DNA of 28,154 nucleotides from contig CAZZBJ010000017.1 of NCBI GenBank assembly GCA_964652805.1, positions 1-28,154 of the forward strand, read 5' to 3'. A program made the translations under genes and the position numbers. The notes below the pieces were generated by a model that was not told where the DNA came from, did not search any database, and worked only from the letters and a program-made list of their open reading frames with translations. The DNA comes from Claveliimonas sp964652805. Its GTDB lineage: Bacteria > Bacillota > Clostridia > Lachnospirales > Lachnospiraceae. Positions 15,220 to 23,282 of the stretch are shown here, piece after piece (position 1 is the first letter of the stretch; every line of letters begins with the position of its first letter).

Positions 15220-17295
15220 CTAGTCCTCTGCCGCTCTCTTGGCAATCTCAGCCTCCTGCACCTCGTGCGGCGCCTGCTCATAGCGGGCAAAGGCGTACTC
15301 GTATGTACCCCGGCCTCCTGTCATGGAGCGGAGGGTTGTGCAGTAGCCGAACATGCCTGTCATGGGCACATCCGCCTCGATGACCTGACGGCCGCCGCTA
15401 ACCGGGTTCATGCCCAGCACCCGGCCTCTTCTCTTGTTCAGGTCGCCCATGATATCTCCTGTATACTCATCGGGCACGGTAACCTTCACAGACGCAATGG
15501 GCTCCAGAAGGATTGGATCCGCCTCCATAAAGCCCTTCTTGAAGGCCTGGATGGTAGCTGTCTTAAAGGCCATCTCTGAGGAGTCTACCGGATGGTAGGA
15601 GCCGTCGTAGAGCACTGCCTTGACGCCCACCACCGGATAGCCGGCCAGGGGGCCCTTCTGAACGGACTCCTGGAGTCCCTTCTCCACAGCAGGGAAGTAG
15701 TTCTTCGGCACAGCGCCTCCCACAACCTCCTCCTCAAATACATAGGGAATCTCCAGATCGCCGGAGGGCTCGAAGCGCATCTTGACATGTCCGTACTGGC
15801 CGTGTCCGCCTGTCTGCTTCTTGTACTTGGAGTCCACGTCTGATTTCTTCCGGATCGTCTCCCGGAAGGCAACCTTCGGGGTCTCCAGGAGGATTTCGCA
15901 TTTATATCTGGAGAGGAGCTTGCTGGCCGCAATCTCCAGGTGCTGGTCACCCATACCGTAGAGGAGACTCTGCCTGTTCTCGCTGTCGTTGACAACCTTC
16001 AGCGTCACATCCTCTGCCATCATTCTCTGGAGAGACTGGGACACCTTGTCCTCATCGCCTTTATTTTTCACCACATACTTCATATATGTATAGGGCTTGG
16101 AGTAGTCGGTCCTGCTGTACACAACCTGAGTTGTCTTGGCGGAAAGTGTATCTCCTGTCTGGGTGTTGGGCAGTTTGGCGATAGCGCCGATGTCCCCTGC
16201 GAACATCTCGCTCACCTCCACCGGCTTGTTGCCGTTCATGGTGTAGATCTTGCCCAGTTTCACCTCTGTGTCAGAGGAGGTGTTGTAGAGAGTGTCATCC
16301 CCTTTGAGCACGCCGGAGCACACCTTGATGAAGGAATATTTTCCGATAAACGGATCCACCATTGTCTTGAACACGTAAGCGCTCTTGGCTGCGGAGAAGT
16401 TGTAGTCCGCCTCAAAGATCTCGTTGGTAGTCCTGTTCAGGCCGGCGCATTTCCTGCAGTCCGGGCTGGGGAAGAAGCGGACGATGTCGGACAGCAGGTT
16501 GGCAACGCCCTGGGCCTGGATGTTGGAGCCCATAGCCACGGGAACGATATCCCCGTCCATCACCTCTGTGCGCATGGCGGCCCGGATCTCCTCAACAGAG
16601 AACTCCTCGCCTGCGAAGTATCTCTCCATAAACTCCTCGCTTGTCTCCGCAACTGCCTCCAGGAGCTTCTCTCTGTAGATCTCCAGGTTGGGCTTGCAGT
16701 AGTCCGGGATCTCGCACTCTTCTCTCTGGCCAATGCCTGTGTACCGGCGTCCGGCGTTCTTGATGACATTGACATAGCCTACCAGCTTTTCATTCTCGCG
16801 GATGGGCTGGAAGTGGGGCGCGATCACCTTGCCGTAGCGGTCAGTGAGCTGCTGCACGACCTTGCGGAAACTGGCGTCGTCCACATCCATCTCTGTCACA
16901 TAGACCATGCGGGGCAGATTGTACTTGTTACACAGCTCCCAAGCCTTCTCCGTACCGACCTCCACGCCGGCTTTGCCGGAAACAACGATGACCGCCGCGT
17001 CCGCCGCGCTGACTGCTTCCTCCACCTCGCCTACAAAGTCGAAATATCCCGGTGTGTCCAGAATATTGATCTTGGCTTTCTCCCACTCGATGGGCACCAG
17101 TGATGTGCTGATAGAAAATTTACGTTTCTGCTCCTCTTTATCAAAATCGCTGATGGTGTTGCCGTCTGTCACCTTTCCCATACGACTGATAGCACCGGAA
17201 ACGTAAGCCATAGCCTCCACAAGGCTTGTCTTTCCGCTTCCTCCATGTCCCAAAAGGACCACGTTTCTGATTTCGTCCGTTCTGTAAACCTTCAT
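15220..17295 (-). CDS. EF-G-like translational GTPase (EF-G2 type)
   Basis: A 691-residue protein with the full EF-G domain order: G domain, beta barrel, and domains III to V (GGHGQYGHVKMRFEP and YHPVDSSEMAFKTA in domain IV, then RRGRVLGM in domain V). The G domain differs from housekeeping EF-G. The P-loop is GHGGSGKTS (16-24) instead of AHIDAGKTT. G3 is DTPGYFDF (80-87), with Tyr in place of the catalytic His of DTPGH. The G4 position reads VTEMD (133-137) rather than NKMD. This fits the EF-G-like paralogue group related to mycobacterial EF-G2, where GTPase activity is weak or absent and the role is unsettled. AGGAGG lies 7 bases before the ATG. No rpsL, rpsG or tuf is nearby, which also argues against the housekeeping fusA. 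Confidence 0.92.
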   Translation of the reverse strand: MKVYRTDEIRNVVLLGHGGSGKTSLVEAMAYVSGAISRMGKVTDGNTISDFDKEEQKRKFSISTSLVPIEWEKAKINILDTPGYFDFVGEVEEAVSAADAAVIVVSGKAGVEVGTEKAWELCNKYNLPRMVYVTEMDVDDASFRKVVQQLTDRYGKVIAPHFQPIRENEKLVGYVNVIKNAGRRYTGIGQREECEIPDYCKPNLEIYREKLLEAVAETSEEFMERYFAGEEFSVEEIRAAMRTEVMDGDIVPVAMGSNIQAQGVANLLSDIVRFFPSPDCRKCAGLNRTTNEIFEADYNFSAAKSAYVFKTMVDPFIGKYSFIKVCSGVLKGDDTLYNTSSDTEVKLGKIYTMNGNKPVEVSEMFAGDIGAIAKLPNTQTGDTLSAKTTQVVYSRTDYSKPYTYMKYVVKNKGDEDKVSQSLQRMMAEDVTLKVVNDSENRQSLLYGMGDQHLEIAASKLLSRYKCEILLETPKVAFRETIRKKSDVDSKYKKQTGGHGQYGHVKMRFEPSGDLEIPYVFEEEVVGGAVPKNYFPAVEKGLQESVQKGPLAGYPVVGVKAVLYDGSYHPVDSSEMAFKTATIQAFKKGFMEADPILLEPIASVKVTVPDEYTGDIMGDLNKRRGRVLGMNPVSGGRQVIEADVPMTGMFGYCTTLRSMTGGRGTYEYAFARYEQAPHEVQEAEIAKRAAED

Positions 17296-17333
17296 ATGGC
17301 TGCCTCCTTGTGTTTGTAAAATCTCGTGTGTAT

Positions 17334-17362
17334 ATTGTACTAAAAATTTTCTGATTTTACAA
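17334..17362 (-). promoter_or_regulatory. Probable promoter of the EF-G-like gene
   Basis: On the minus strand, TTGTAA (17362-17357) and TACAAT (17339-17334) are separated by 17 bases, giving a leader of about 30 bases. The surrounding region is AT-rich and other weak boxes are possible. Confidence 0.5.
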
Positions 17363-17397
17363 CTCTTTCATGCAAGTTTTACAAATTCAATACTCTT

Positions 17398-17426
17398 TTG
17401 ACAACTCCTGGCAATCGTAGTAAAAT
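17398..17426 (+). promoter_or_regulatory. Promoter of tyrA-aroA
   Basis: -35 TTGACA (17398-17403) and -10 TAAAAT (17421-17426) are separated by 17 bases. The leader to tyrA is about 100 bases. I see no T-box or other known aromatic-sensing element in it. Confidence 0.8.
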
Positions 17427-17533
17427 TTTTAGCAGACGACCGCTTAAGCCTGCTCGTAAACGGACGGGGGACTGATCCGGAGCACAGGATAAAACAGGGC
17501 GGTTTCAGCCTGCAGAGAGGAATTTGACAGTAC

Positions 17534-18637
17534 ATGGATCAGAAGAAAAAAATTGGTTTTATCGGACTGGGACTCATCGGCGGCTCCATCGCAAAGGCCA
17601 TCCGCCAGTACTATCCCGATTTCACCATCACCGCATTTGACAAAAACAAGGAGACACTGGCACTGGCCACCCAGGAGTCGGTCATCGACGTGGCGGCCAC
17701 CCACATTGACGACAGCTTCCGGGGGTGCAGCTATATTTTCCTGTGCGCTCCCGTCTCCTACAACAATGCCTACCTAAAGCAGGTCTCCCAGTTTTTAGAC
17801 GAGGACTGCGTCCTGACAGACGTGGGCAGCGTGAAGACCAGCATCCACAGCGAGGTGGAGCGGATAGGACTTGGGAAATATTTTATCGGCGGACACCCCA
17901 TGGCCGGCTCAGAGAAGAGCGGCTACGCCAACTCCAAGGCCATGCTCATAGAGAACGCCTACTATATTCTGACTCCCACCGAAGAGGTGGAGCAGGCAAA
18001 GGTGGAGGCATTTGAGGCCTTTGTCGAGAGCCTGCGGGCGCTCCCCGTTGTGCTTGATTACCGGCAGCACGACCAGATTACCGGCACCATCAGCCACCTG
18101 CCCCATATCATCGCCGCCAGCCTGGTGGGCCTGGTGCGGGACACGGACACGAAGGATGAGCTGATGAAGCAGCTGGCGGCCGGAGGATTTAAGGATATCA
18201 CCAGGATCGCCTCCTCCTCCCCCACCATGTGGCAGCACATCTGCCTGAACAACAGGGAAAATATTTCCGTCATCCTGCAGCGGTATATCAATATGCTGAC
18301 AGAGGCCAAGGCGGCGGTGGACGAGGGAGATTCGCAGGCGCTCTACCAGCTCTTTGACAGCTCCAGGAATTACCGCAACTCCATCCCGGGAGGCTCCTCC
18401 GGACCCATCAAGAAGGTGTTCGCGGTGTACTGCGACATCATCGACGAGGCAGGCGGAATTGCCACCATCGCCACCATTCTTGCGTCCAACAACATCAACC
18501 TCAAGAATATAGGCATTGTGCACAACAGAGAATTTGAAGAAGGGGTTCTGCGGATCGAGTTCTACGACAACGCCTCCTCCAGGAAGGCGGCTGAGCTTCT
18601 GCAGAAATACAGGTATATCGTCTATGAGAGACAATAG
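17534..18637 (+). CDS. tyrA: Prephenate dehydrogenase with C-terminal ACT domain
   Basis: Oxidatively decarboxylates prephenate to 4-hydroxyphenylpyruvate in tyrosine synthesis. The 367-residue protein starts with the NAD-binding GFIGLGLIGGS (8-18). It has the catalytic region GGHPMAGSEKSGY (119-131, His121) and the conserved SHLPH (187-191). From about residue 297 it has an ACT domain (IIDEAGGIATIATILASNNI...), which suggests feedback control by tyrosine or another aromatic amino acid. The ribosome-binding site AGAGAGGA (17514-17521) is 12 bases from the ATG, rather far. aroA starts inside the last codons of this gene. Confidence 0.95.
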   Translation: MDQKKKIGFIGLGLIGGSIAKAIRQYYPDFTITAFDKNKETLALATQESVIDVAATHIDDSFRGCSYIFLCAPVSYNNAYLKQVSQFLDEDCVLTDVGSVKTSIHSEVERIGLGKYFIGGHPMAGSEKSGYANSKAMLIENAYYILTPTEEVEQAKVEAFEAFVESLRALPVVLDYRQHDQITGTISHLPHIIAASLVGLVRDTDTKDELMKQLAAGGFKDITRIASSSPTMWQHICLNNRENISVILQRYINMLTEAKAAVDEGDSQALYQLFDSSRNYRNSIPGGSSGPIKKVFAVYCDIIDEAGGIATIATILASNNINLKNIGIVHNREFEEGVLRIEFYDNASSRKAAELLQKYRYIVYERQ

Positions 18638-19971
18638 CAGAGTCATCCGCCCGGCCGGGCGGCCATTTACCGGAAAGATCACCGTGCCCGGGGACAAGTC
18701 CATCTCCCACCGGGCAGTCATGTTCGGCGCCGTCGCCAAAGGCACCACCCGCATCCGGAATTTCCTCATGGGGGCGGACTGCCTCTCTACCATCGACTGC
18801 TTTCGGCGGCTGGGCGTTCCGATTGACGTGGAGGCCGCCTCGGGCCAGGTGACGGTCCACGGGAGAGGGCTGAGGGGGCTGCAAGGGCTAAAGGGACAGC
18901 AGGGAACGAACCGTCTGGATACAGGAAACAGCGGCACCACTACAAGGCTCATCTCCGGCATCCTGGCGGGACAGGATTTTCCCTCCCTCCTCTCCGGGGA
19001 CGCCTCCCTGAACACCCGCCCCATGAAGCGGATCATGGAGCCTCTATCCTGGATGGGAGCCCGGATACGCAGCGTCAAGGGGAACGGCTGCGCACCCCTC
19101 GCCATTGAGCCGGGACAGCTTCACGGCATCCACTACACCACCAGGGTGGCCTCCGCCCAGGTGAAGTCAGCCATCCTGCTGGCCGGTCTGTACGCGGACT
19201 CCCCCACCACTGTGACAGAGCCCGCCCTCTCCAGGAACCACACAGAACTGATGCTGAAGGGCTTTGGAGCAGACGTTTCTTCTATTATAAATGAGGACGG
19301 CACGGCCACGGCGTCCATCCTGCCCTGCCAGGAGCTGTACGCCCAGGACATTGTGGTGCCCGGGGACATCTCCTCCGCAGCCTACTTTGTCGCCGCTGCC
19401 CTCCTGGTGCCGGGCTCCGGCCTGCTCCTCAAAAATGTGGGCATCGATCCCACCCGGGCCGGCTTTCNNNNNNNNNNGCCGCGACATGGGCGGGGATATC
19501 ACTCTCCTGAACAAGCGGCAGGAGGGCGGCGAGCCGTCCGCCGACCTTCTCGTAAAACACAGCCCACTCCACGGCGTCACCATAGAGGGCGGCCTGATCC
19601 CCACCCTCATCGACGAGTTGCCCATGGCCGCAGTCCTGGCCGCTTTCGCCGAGGGAACCACTGTGATACGGGACGCAGCAGAGCTGAAGGTCAAGGAGAG
19701 CGACCGCATCGCCGCAGTCACCGCCAACCTGCGGGCCATGGGATGCGATGTCACCCCCACGGACGACGGTATGATCATCCGGGGCGGCGCTCCCCTACAC
19801 GGTGCGGTCCTTGACAGCTACCTGGACCACCGCATCGCCATGTCCTTCGCCGTGGCAGGTCTTGCCGCCGACGGCGAGACCTGCATCCGGAACGCCAATT
19901 GTGTAGACATTTCCTTCCCCGGATTCTATGATCATTTCAACTCACGCAATTTCAGACGTAATACATTTTAA
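18624..19971 (+). CDS. aroA: 3-phosphoshikimate 1-carboxyvinyltransferase (EPSP synthase), interrupted by an assembly gap
   Basis: Joins shikimate-3-phosphate and PEP in the shikimate pathway. VPGDKSISHRAVMFG (21-35; Lys25, Ser26, Arg30) and LDTGNSGTTTR (98-108) are visible, with SAQVKSAILLAGL in the first half. After the ten Ns at 19468-19477 come RDMGGDI, LKVKESDRIAA and LDHRIAMSFAV. The two halves are in different frames only because the filler is ten bases: NVGIDPTRAGF plus four residues (LDVC-like) plus RDMGGD needs nine. The gene is probably intact, about 448 residues. The start ATG at 18624 overlaps the tyrA end by 14 bases. A GLRGLQGLKGQQG stretch (82-94) makes a loop longer than usual. 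The last ten codons and the stop run into a perfect inverted repeat (19950-19988). Confidence 0.92.
19468..19477. other. Assembly gap (10 Ns) inside aroA
   Basis: Ten Ns of filler. Family alignment predicts nine missing bases (or nine plus a multiple of three), which would restore a single aroA frame. Confidence 0.95.
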
Positions 19972-19989
19972 AAGTATTACGTCTGAAAT
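19949..19989. repeat. Perfect inverted repeat at the aroA/surE convergent junction
   Basis: TTTCAGACGTAATAC (19950-19964) and GTATTACGTCTGAAA (19974-19988) match over 15 bases, 16 with the flanking A-T pair. The 9-base loop ATTTTAAAA contains the aroA stop codon TAA (19969-19971). surE ends at 20006 on the other strand. It can act as a two-way transcription stop, but it lacks a long T-tract on either side. It may alternatively be a small mobile or repeated palindromic element that replaced the original aroA 3' end. Confidence 0.8.
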
Positions 19990-20005
19990 CACGTTCACTG
20001 GTGTA

Positions 20006-20800
20006 CTATTGTGTCAATCGTGCCGACATCTGCATGGACAGAGGCGTAACAGAAATCTTTTTTTCCACATACAAAGTATAGATATCGCTGTCTTTTTCTA
20101 AAGTCTCCTCGTTTACCAGTTTTTTAGAAGGAAGTTGAAACGGCCTGGAGTAATCCCGTTTTTCGGGCCTTAGAAAATAGAAGTAATTCTGTCTGCTCAA
20201 TGTGGTGATCCTGTAGTCCTCGGGGTCCGGTGCGTCTGCCGGCAGGTTGATGTTCAAAATGTCTGTGCCGGCAGGAAAGCCCTGCGTCAGCACCTGCTCT
20301 GTCATACGGCGCAGGAAGGCCTCTGCTGTCTGCCAGCCGCCGGCATCCGGCGCTTCCGGCAGGTCATCTCTCCTCTGGATCGCCAGGTCTGCCGCCACAG
20401 ACACGGCGATGGCGGGAATTCCCAGGCTGACTGCCTCAAAGGCAGCTCCCAGTGTGCCGCTGCAGGTCACTGTCATCCCCAGGTTCTCCCCGTAATTGAC
20501 GCCGCTGATACACAGGTCAGGGCGGCGGTCTGTCAGCTCCATCACGGCATGGGCCACTGCCTGGGCAGGAGACCCGTGGACGCCGTAGGCCGGTATCCGG
20601 GCCGCGCCTGACAGGATCTTTGTCCTGTCAATGACTCCCGTGTCCTTTTCTCTCGGAAAGGACCTCCCCATGCCGGACTGCTGCACGGCCGGGGCTGACA
20701 CGATGATGTCCCCCAGCCCATCGACGGCCCGGACAGCCGCCCGGATACCAGGCGAGGCTATCCCGTCGTCGTTTGTAATAAGTATAAGAGGTCTGATCAT
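20006..20800 (-). CDS. surE: 5'/3'-nucleotidase SurE
   Basis: A metal-dependent phosphatase acting on nucleoside monophosphates and, in some members, on other phosphate esters. The 264-residue protein has ILITNDDGIASPG near the N-terminus (Asp-Asp metal ligands), SGVNYGENLGMTVTCSGTLGAAFEA in the middle (Asn ligand and active-site loop) and LNINLP (conserved Asn). It lies 15 bases downstream of the FGGY kinase gene on the same strand and has only a weak ribosome-binding site (AAATGATG), so it probably depends on read-through and possibly translational coupling. This places SurE in the SDR-kinase unit rather than in its more usual stationary-phase/repair neighbourhood. Confidence 0.93.
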   Translation of the reverse strand: MIRPLILITNDDGIASPGIRAAVRAVDGLGDIIVSAPAVQQSGMGRSFPREKDTGVIDRTKILSGAARIPAYGVHGSPAQAVAHAVMELTDRRPDLCISGVNYGENLGMTVTCSGTLGAAFEAVSLGIPAIAVSVAADLAIQRRDDLPEAPDAGGWQTAEAFLRRMTEQVLTQGFPAGTDILNINLPADAPDPEDYRITTLSRQNYFYFLRPEKRDYSRPFQLPSKKLVNEETLEKDSDIYTLYVEKKISVTPLSMQMSARLTQ

Positions 20801-20815
20801 AGCATCATTTTCATT

Positions 20816-22246
20816 TTAGTTGAAAAGGTCGTAGGAACTCTTGAGCACTTCATCTGTGTATTTTGTGATCCCTGAGTAGATGGGATACATCTTCTCATAG
20901 AAAGCCACTGTCTCCGGATTGGGCTCAAAAGTATCCTTCACTCTCACCATGTTCTCCACAGCCTCGTCAAAGCTGCTGTAGATGCCTGTGGCAACTGCCA
21001 CACAGATGGCGGAGCCAAGGCCGGCCGCACCGTTCACCTCGTTGCGTACCATGGGCAGATTGAACACGTCGGCAAAGATCTGCATAAAGATGTCGCTGTT
21101 GGAGCCGCCTCCGGTGATGATGATCTTGTCCAGCGCAGCTCCCAGCTCGTCTGTCATATCCGTCACATGCTTCTTCATGGTCAGGGCCACCGCCTCCAGG
21201 ATGGAGCGGTAGATGTGTCCTCTTGTGTGGCGCCCGTCAAATCCGATCATAACGCCTTTCTTGTAGAGGGCGTCCACCGGCGCCAGCCAGTCGAGCACGG
21301 TCATCAGGCCGTTGGAGCCTGCCGGCACGCTCTCCGCCTCCTTGCTGAGAAGCTCCTCAGCGGAAAGTCCCTGAGCCTGAGCCTCTTTCTTGTAGCCCTC
21401 TCCCAGGATATCCCGGAACCAGCTGACAGTCCACATACCTCTGCGGATACCGTTGCTGTCGTAGAGATATTTATTGGGAACGCAGGAGAATTTCGGCCAC
21501 ACAGCCTTTGTATCCTTCAGATTCTCTTTCCCCTCCATCATGGCCGCCGTGTAGGTTCCAAGGGAAATGCAAGCCGTGTGCTCGCCCATGCAGCCCGTTC
21601 CCAGTCCCTCTACAGCCTTGTCGTTGGAGGTAGCCACCACCGGCAGACCCTCGGGAAATCCGGTGGCCTTTGCCGCTTCTTTTGTCACATAGCCGAGGAT
21701 GTCGCCTGGCATCACAAGGTCAAAGAGCATCTCCTTTGGCATGCCGGTCCTCTTGTAGGCCGCCGGGTCGTCGGACCATTTCCAGTTGTCAATGTCAATG
21801 GGCCACACGCCCTCGTAGTTGGCCACTGTGTCCTTCTTCTCCCCTGTCAGACGGTGTGTGATGTATCCGGAGGACGCCACCACGTATTTTGCGTCCGGGT
21901 TGGAGAAATCATAGGGCTGTGACACGCGGATGTCCATCCAGCTCAGGGCCGGCTGCGCCAGCGTGCCGTCCTCCTTCAGGTAAGCCCGACAGTAGCGGAT
22001 GGTGCAAAGTCCGATGCCCACAATATCCTCTCTGTTTCCCTGGAAGGCAGCCATGCACTTCCTGGCTGCCGCACAGATCGCGTCCCACCAGTCATCATCC
22101 GGGTGCTCTACCAGCTCCGGCCCGGGCAGGTTGTAGGGGCGCAGGGGATGCTTTCCCTCGCAGACGATAGTTCCCTTTGTGTCAAAGATGAGGATCTTTG
22201 CGCTCTGAGAGCCCTCGTCAATACCAATAATATATTTCTCACTCAT
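20816..22246 (-). CDS. FGGY family carbohydrate kinase
   Basis: An ATP-dependent sugar or polyol kinase of 476 residues. The N-terminal phosphate-binding motif is IIGIDEGSQSAKILIFD (6-22). The likely catalytic base is Asp209 in ATSNDKAVEGLGTG. The adenosine motif IITGGGSNSDIF lies near residue 395. It differs from classical glycerol kinase, xylulokinase and ribulokinase and is closest in style to uncharacterised FGGY kinases such as E. coli YgcE (from memory), so the substrate is open. ATG 22246 is chosen because the family motif starts five residues later; GGAG is about 12 bases upstream. It sits 43 bases after the SDR gene and 15 before surE, in a unit controlled by a terminator-bearing leader. 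Confidence 0.9.
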   Translation of the reverse strand: MSEKYIIGIDEGSQSAKILIFDTKGTIVCEGKHPLRPYNLPGPELVEHPDDDWWDAICAAARKCMAAFQGNREDIVGIGLCTIRYCRAYLKEDGTLAQPALSWMDIRVSQPYDFSNPDAKYVVASSGYITHRLTGEKKDTVANYEGVWPIDIDNWKWSDDPAAYKRTGMPKEMLFDLVMPGDILGYVTKEAAKATGFPEGLPVVATSNDKAVEGLGTGCMGEHTACISLGTYTAAMMEGKENLKDTKAVWPKFSCVPNKYLYDSNGIRRGMWTVSWFRDILGEGYKKEAQAQGLSAEELLSKEAESVPAGSNGLMTVLDWLAPVDALYKKGVMIGFDGRHTRGHIYRSILEAVALTMKKHVTDMTDELGAALDKIIITGGGSNSDIFMQIFADVFNLPMVRNEVNGAAGLGSAICVAVATGIYSSFDEAVENMVRVKDTFEPNPETVAFYEKMYPIYSGITKYTDEVLKSSYDLFN

Positions 22247-22289
22247 ATCTGTAAACTCTCCTTGCTCAAGATGTCTGTCCGGATGTCTG

Positions 22290-23075
22290 TTACCGCACAA
22301 GGTATCCGCCGTCCACCACAACAACGGTTCCATTTACATAGTCGGATGCGTGGCTTGCCAGGTAAACCATGGTTCCCATCAGATCCTGTCTCTCGCCCCA
22401 GCGGTCAGCCGGCACATGCTCTTTGATCTTGATGTACTTCTCGTCGTTGGCGCTGCCTGTTCCGGTTGTCATGCTTGTCTGGAAGTATCCGGGAGCGATG
22501 CCGTTCACGCAGATGCCGTATTTTCCAAGCTCATCCGCATAGGCCTTTGTCAGTCCCATCAGTCCGGCCTTCATAGCTGCGTAGGCAGGTGATCCCAGCC
22601 CGCCAAGGAAGGAGAACAGGGAGCAGATGTTGATGATCTTTCCGCTCTTCTGGGGGATCATGTATTTGGCAACTGCATGGCTTAAGTCAAAGGCGCCTGT
22701 CAGGTTGATAGCGATCATGGGATCCCACTCTGCACGTCCGAAGTCAAGCACGTCCGCAATTTTGCAGATGCCGGCGCAGTTTACAAGAATGTCAATGCTT
22801 CCGTAGGTCTCCGCACACTTCTCTGCCACCTTGTCGCAGATGCCGTCCTCTGTAATATCGCCCTGCATAAATGTATATTTCACGCCGCAATCCTCGATCA
22901 GCTTCTGTGTTGTCCCATCGTCATTTACCGCCGCAAAGCAGAAAATGTTGGCGCCCGCCTTAGCAAGAGCGAGGGAAAATGCCTGCCCCAGTCCGCTGCT
23001 TCCGCCTGTCACGATCGCGTTTTTCCCTTTCAGTGAAAAGAAGTCCATCGAAAAATCATTGATATTTAAGCTCAT
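22290..23075 (-). CDS. SDR family oxidoreductase
   Basis: A short-chain dehydrogenase/reductase of 261 residues. The nucleotide-binding motif is TGGSSGLG (23-30), NCAG is at 99-102, and the catalytic set is Ser152, Tyr165 and Lys169 (YAAMK) with ideal spacing. The C-terminus VVDGGYLVR is typical of gluconate/deoxygluconate- and polyol-type SDRs, including E. coli YgcW. It presumably oxidises or reduces a sugar, polyol or hydroxy acid that the neighbouring kinase handles before or after. ATG 23075 has GGAGG 8 bases upstream; an upstream in-frame start at 23090 would swallow that site. It is the first gene after a promoter and a leader with a terminator hairpin. Confidence 0.92.
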   Translation of the reverse strand: MSLNINDFSMDFFSLKGKNAIVTGGSSGLGQAFSLALAKAGANIFCFAAVNDDGTTQKLIEDCGVKYTFMQGDITEDGICDKVAEKCAETYGSIDILVNCAGICKIADVLDFGRAEWDPMIAINLTGAFDLSHAVAKYMIPQKSGKIINICSLFSFLGGLGSPAYAAMKAGLMGLTKAYADELGKYGICVNGIAPGYFQTSMTTGTGSANDEKYIKIKEHVPADRWGERQDLMGTMVYLASHASDYVNGTVVVVDGGYLVR

Positions 23076-23140
23076 TTTTACTACCTCCAAAATATAATTT
23101 TTTCAAAGAGGCTTTCCCTCTACCTGCGCACAATAGGGGA

Positions 23141-23198
23141 AAACAAAAAGAGAGCACCTTCTACCCGCGCTTCACGGATAAAAGTTACTCTCTCTTTT
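23141..23198 (-). terminator. Leader terminator before the SDR-kinase-surE unit
   Basis: On the minus strand, AAAAGAGAG (23198-23190) pairs with CTCTCTTTT (23154-23146). Between them a second stem, ACTTTTATCCGTG with CGCGGGTAGAAGGT (one bulged G), closes on the loop AAG. TTTTTGTTTT follows. It lies downstream of a strong promoter and about 70 bases upstream of the SDR start, so it attenuates that unit. It would also stop read-through from the DUF89 gene. Confidence 0.8.
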
Positions 23199-23212
23199 AC
23201 TCTTTTAGTAAC
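23184..23212 (-). promoter_or_regulatory. Candidate antiterminator hairpin at the very 5' end of the leader
   Basis: GTTACT (minus strand, 23212-23207) pairs with AGTAAC (23189-23184), starting at about +1/+2 of the transcript. The loop and 3' arm contain AAAAGAGAG, the 5' arm of the terminator, so the two structures compete. This is the layout expected for an RNA-binding antiterminator site. The GlpP-type protein encoded about 1 kb upstream is the obvious candidate (inference). Confidence 0.55.
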
Positions 23213-23219
23213 TATACAC

Positions 23220-23248
23220 ATTGTAGAGCGATAAATCTAATTTGTCAA
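23220..23248 (-). promoter_or_regulatory. Promoter of the SDR-kinase-surE unit
   Basis: On the minus strand, -35 TTGACA (23248-23243) and -10 TACAAT (23225-23220) are separated by 17 bases. The start is expected near 23213, immediately before the leader hairpins, giving a leader of about 140 bases. Confidence 0.85.
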
Positions 23249-23282
23249 TATCGTGATAATAGTCAAAAACTTCGTTTCATTT

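Noticed and set aside
15940..17103. 387-residue + strand frame opposite the EF-G-like gene
   Set aside because: Shadow; the minus-strand protein has all EF-G domains.
17909..19105. 398-residue minus-strand frame opposite tyrA/aroA
   Set aside because: Crosses the tyrA-aroA junction, low-complexity Pro/Arg content, no start signal.
18624..19971. aroA as a frameshifted pseudogene
   Set aside because: The frame change coincides exactly with the N filler; all catalytic motifs on both sides are intact and a nine-base gap restores the frame.
23249..23282. CcpA (cre) operator upstream of the SDR promoter
   Set aside because: ATGAAACGAAGTTTTT resembles a cre site but the spacing of the central CG is off by one base.
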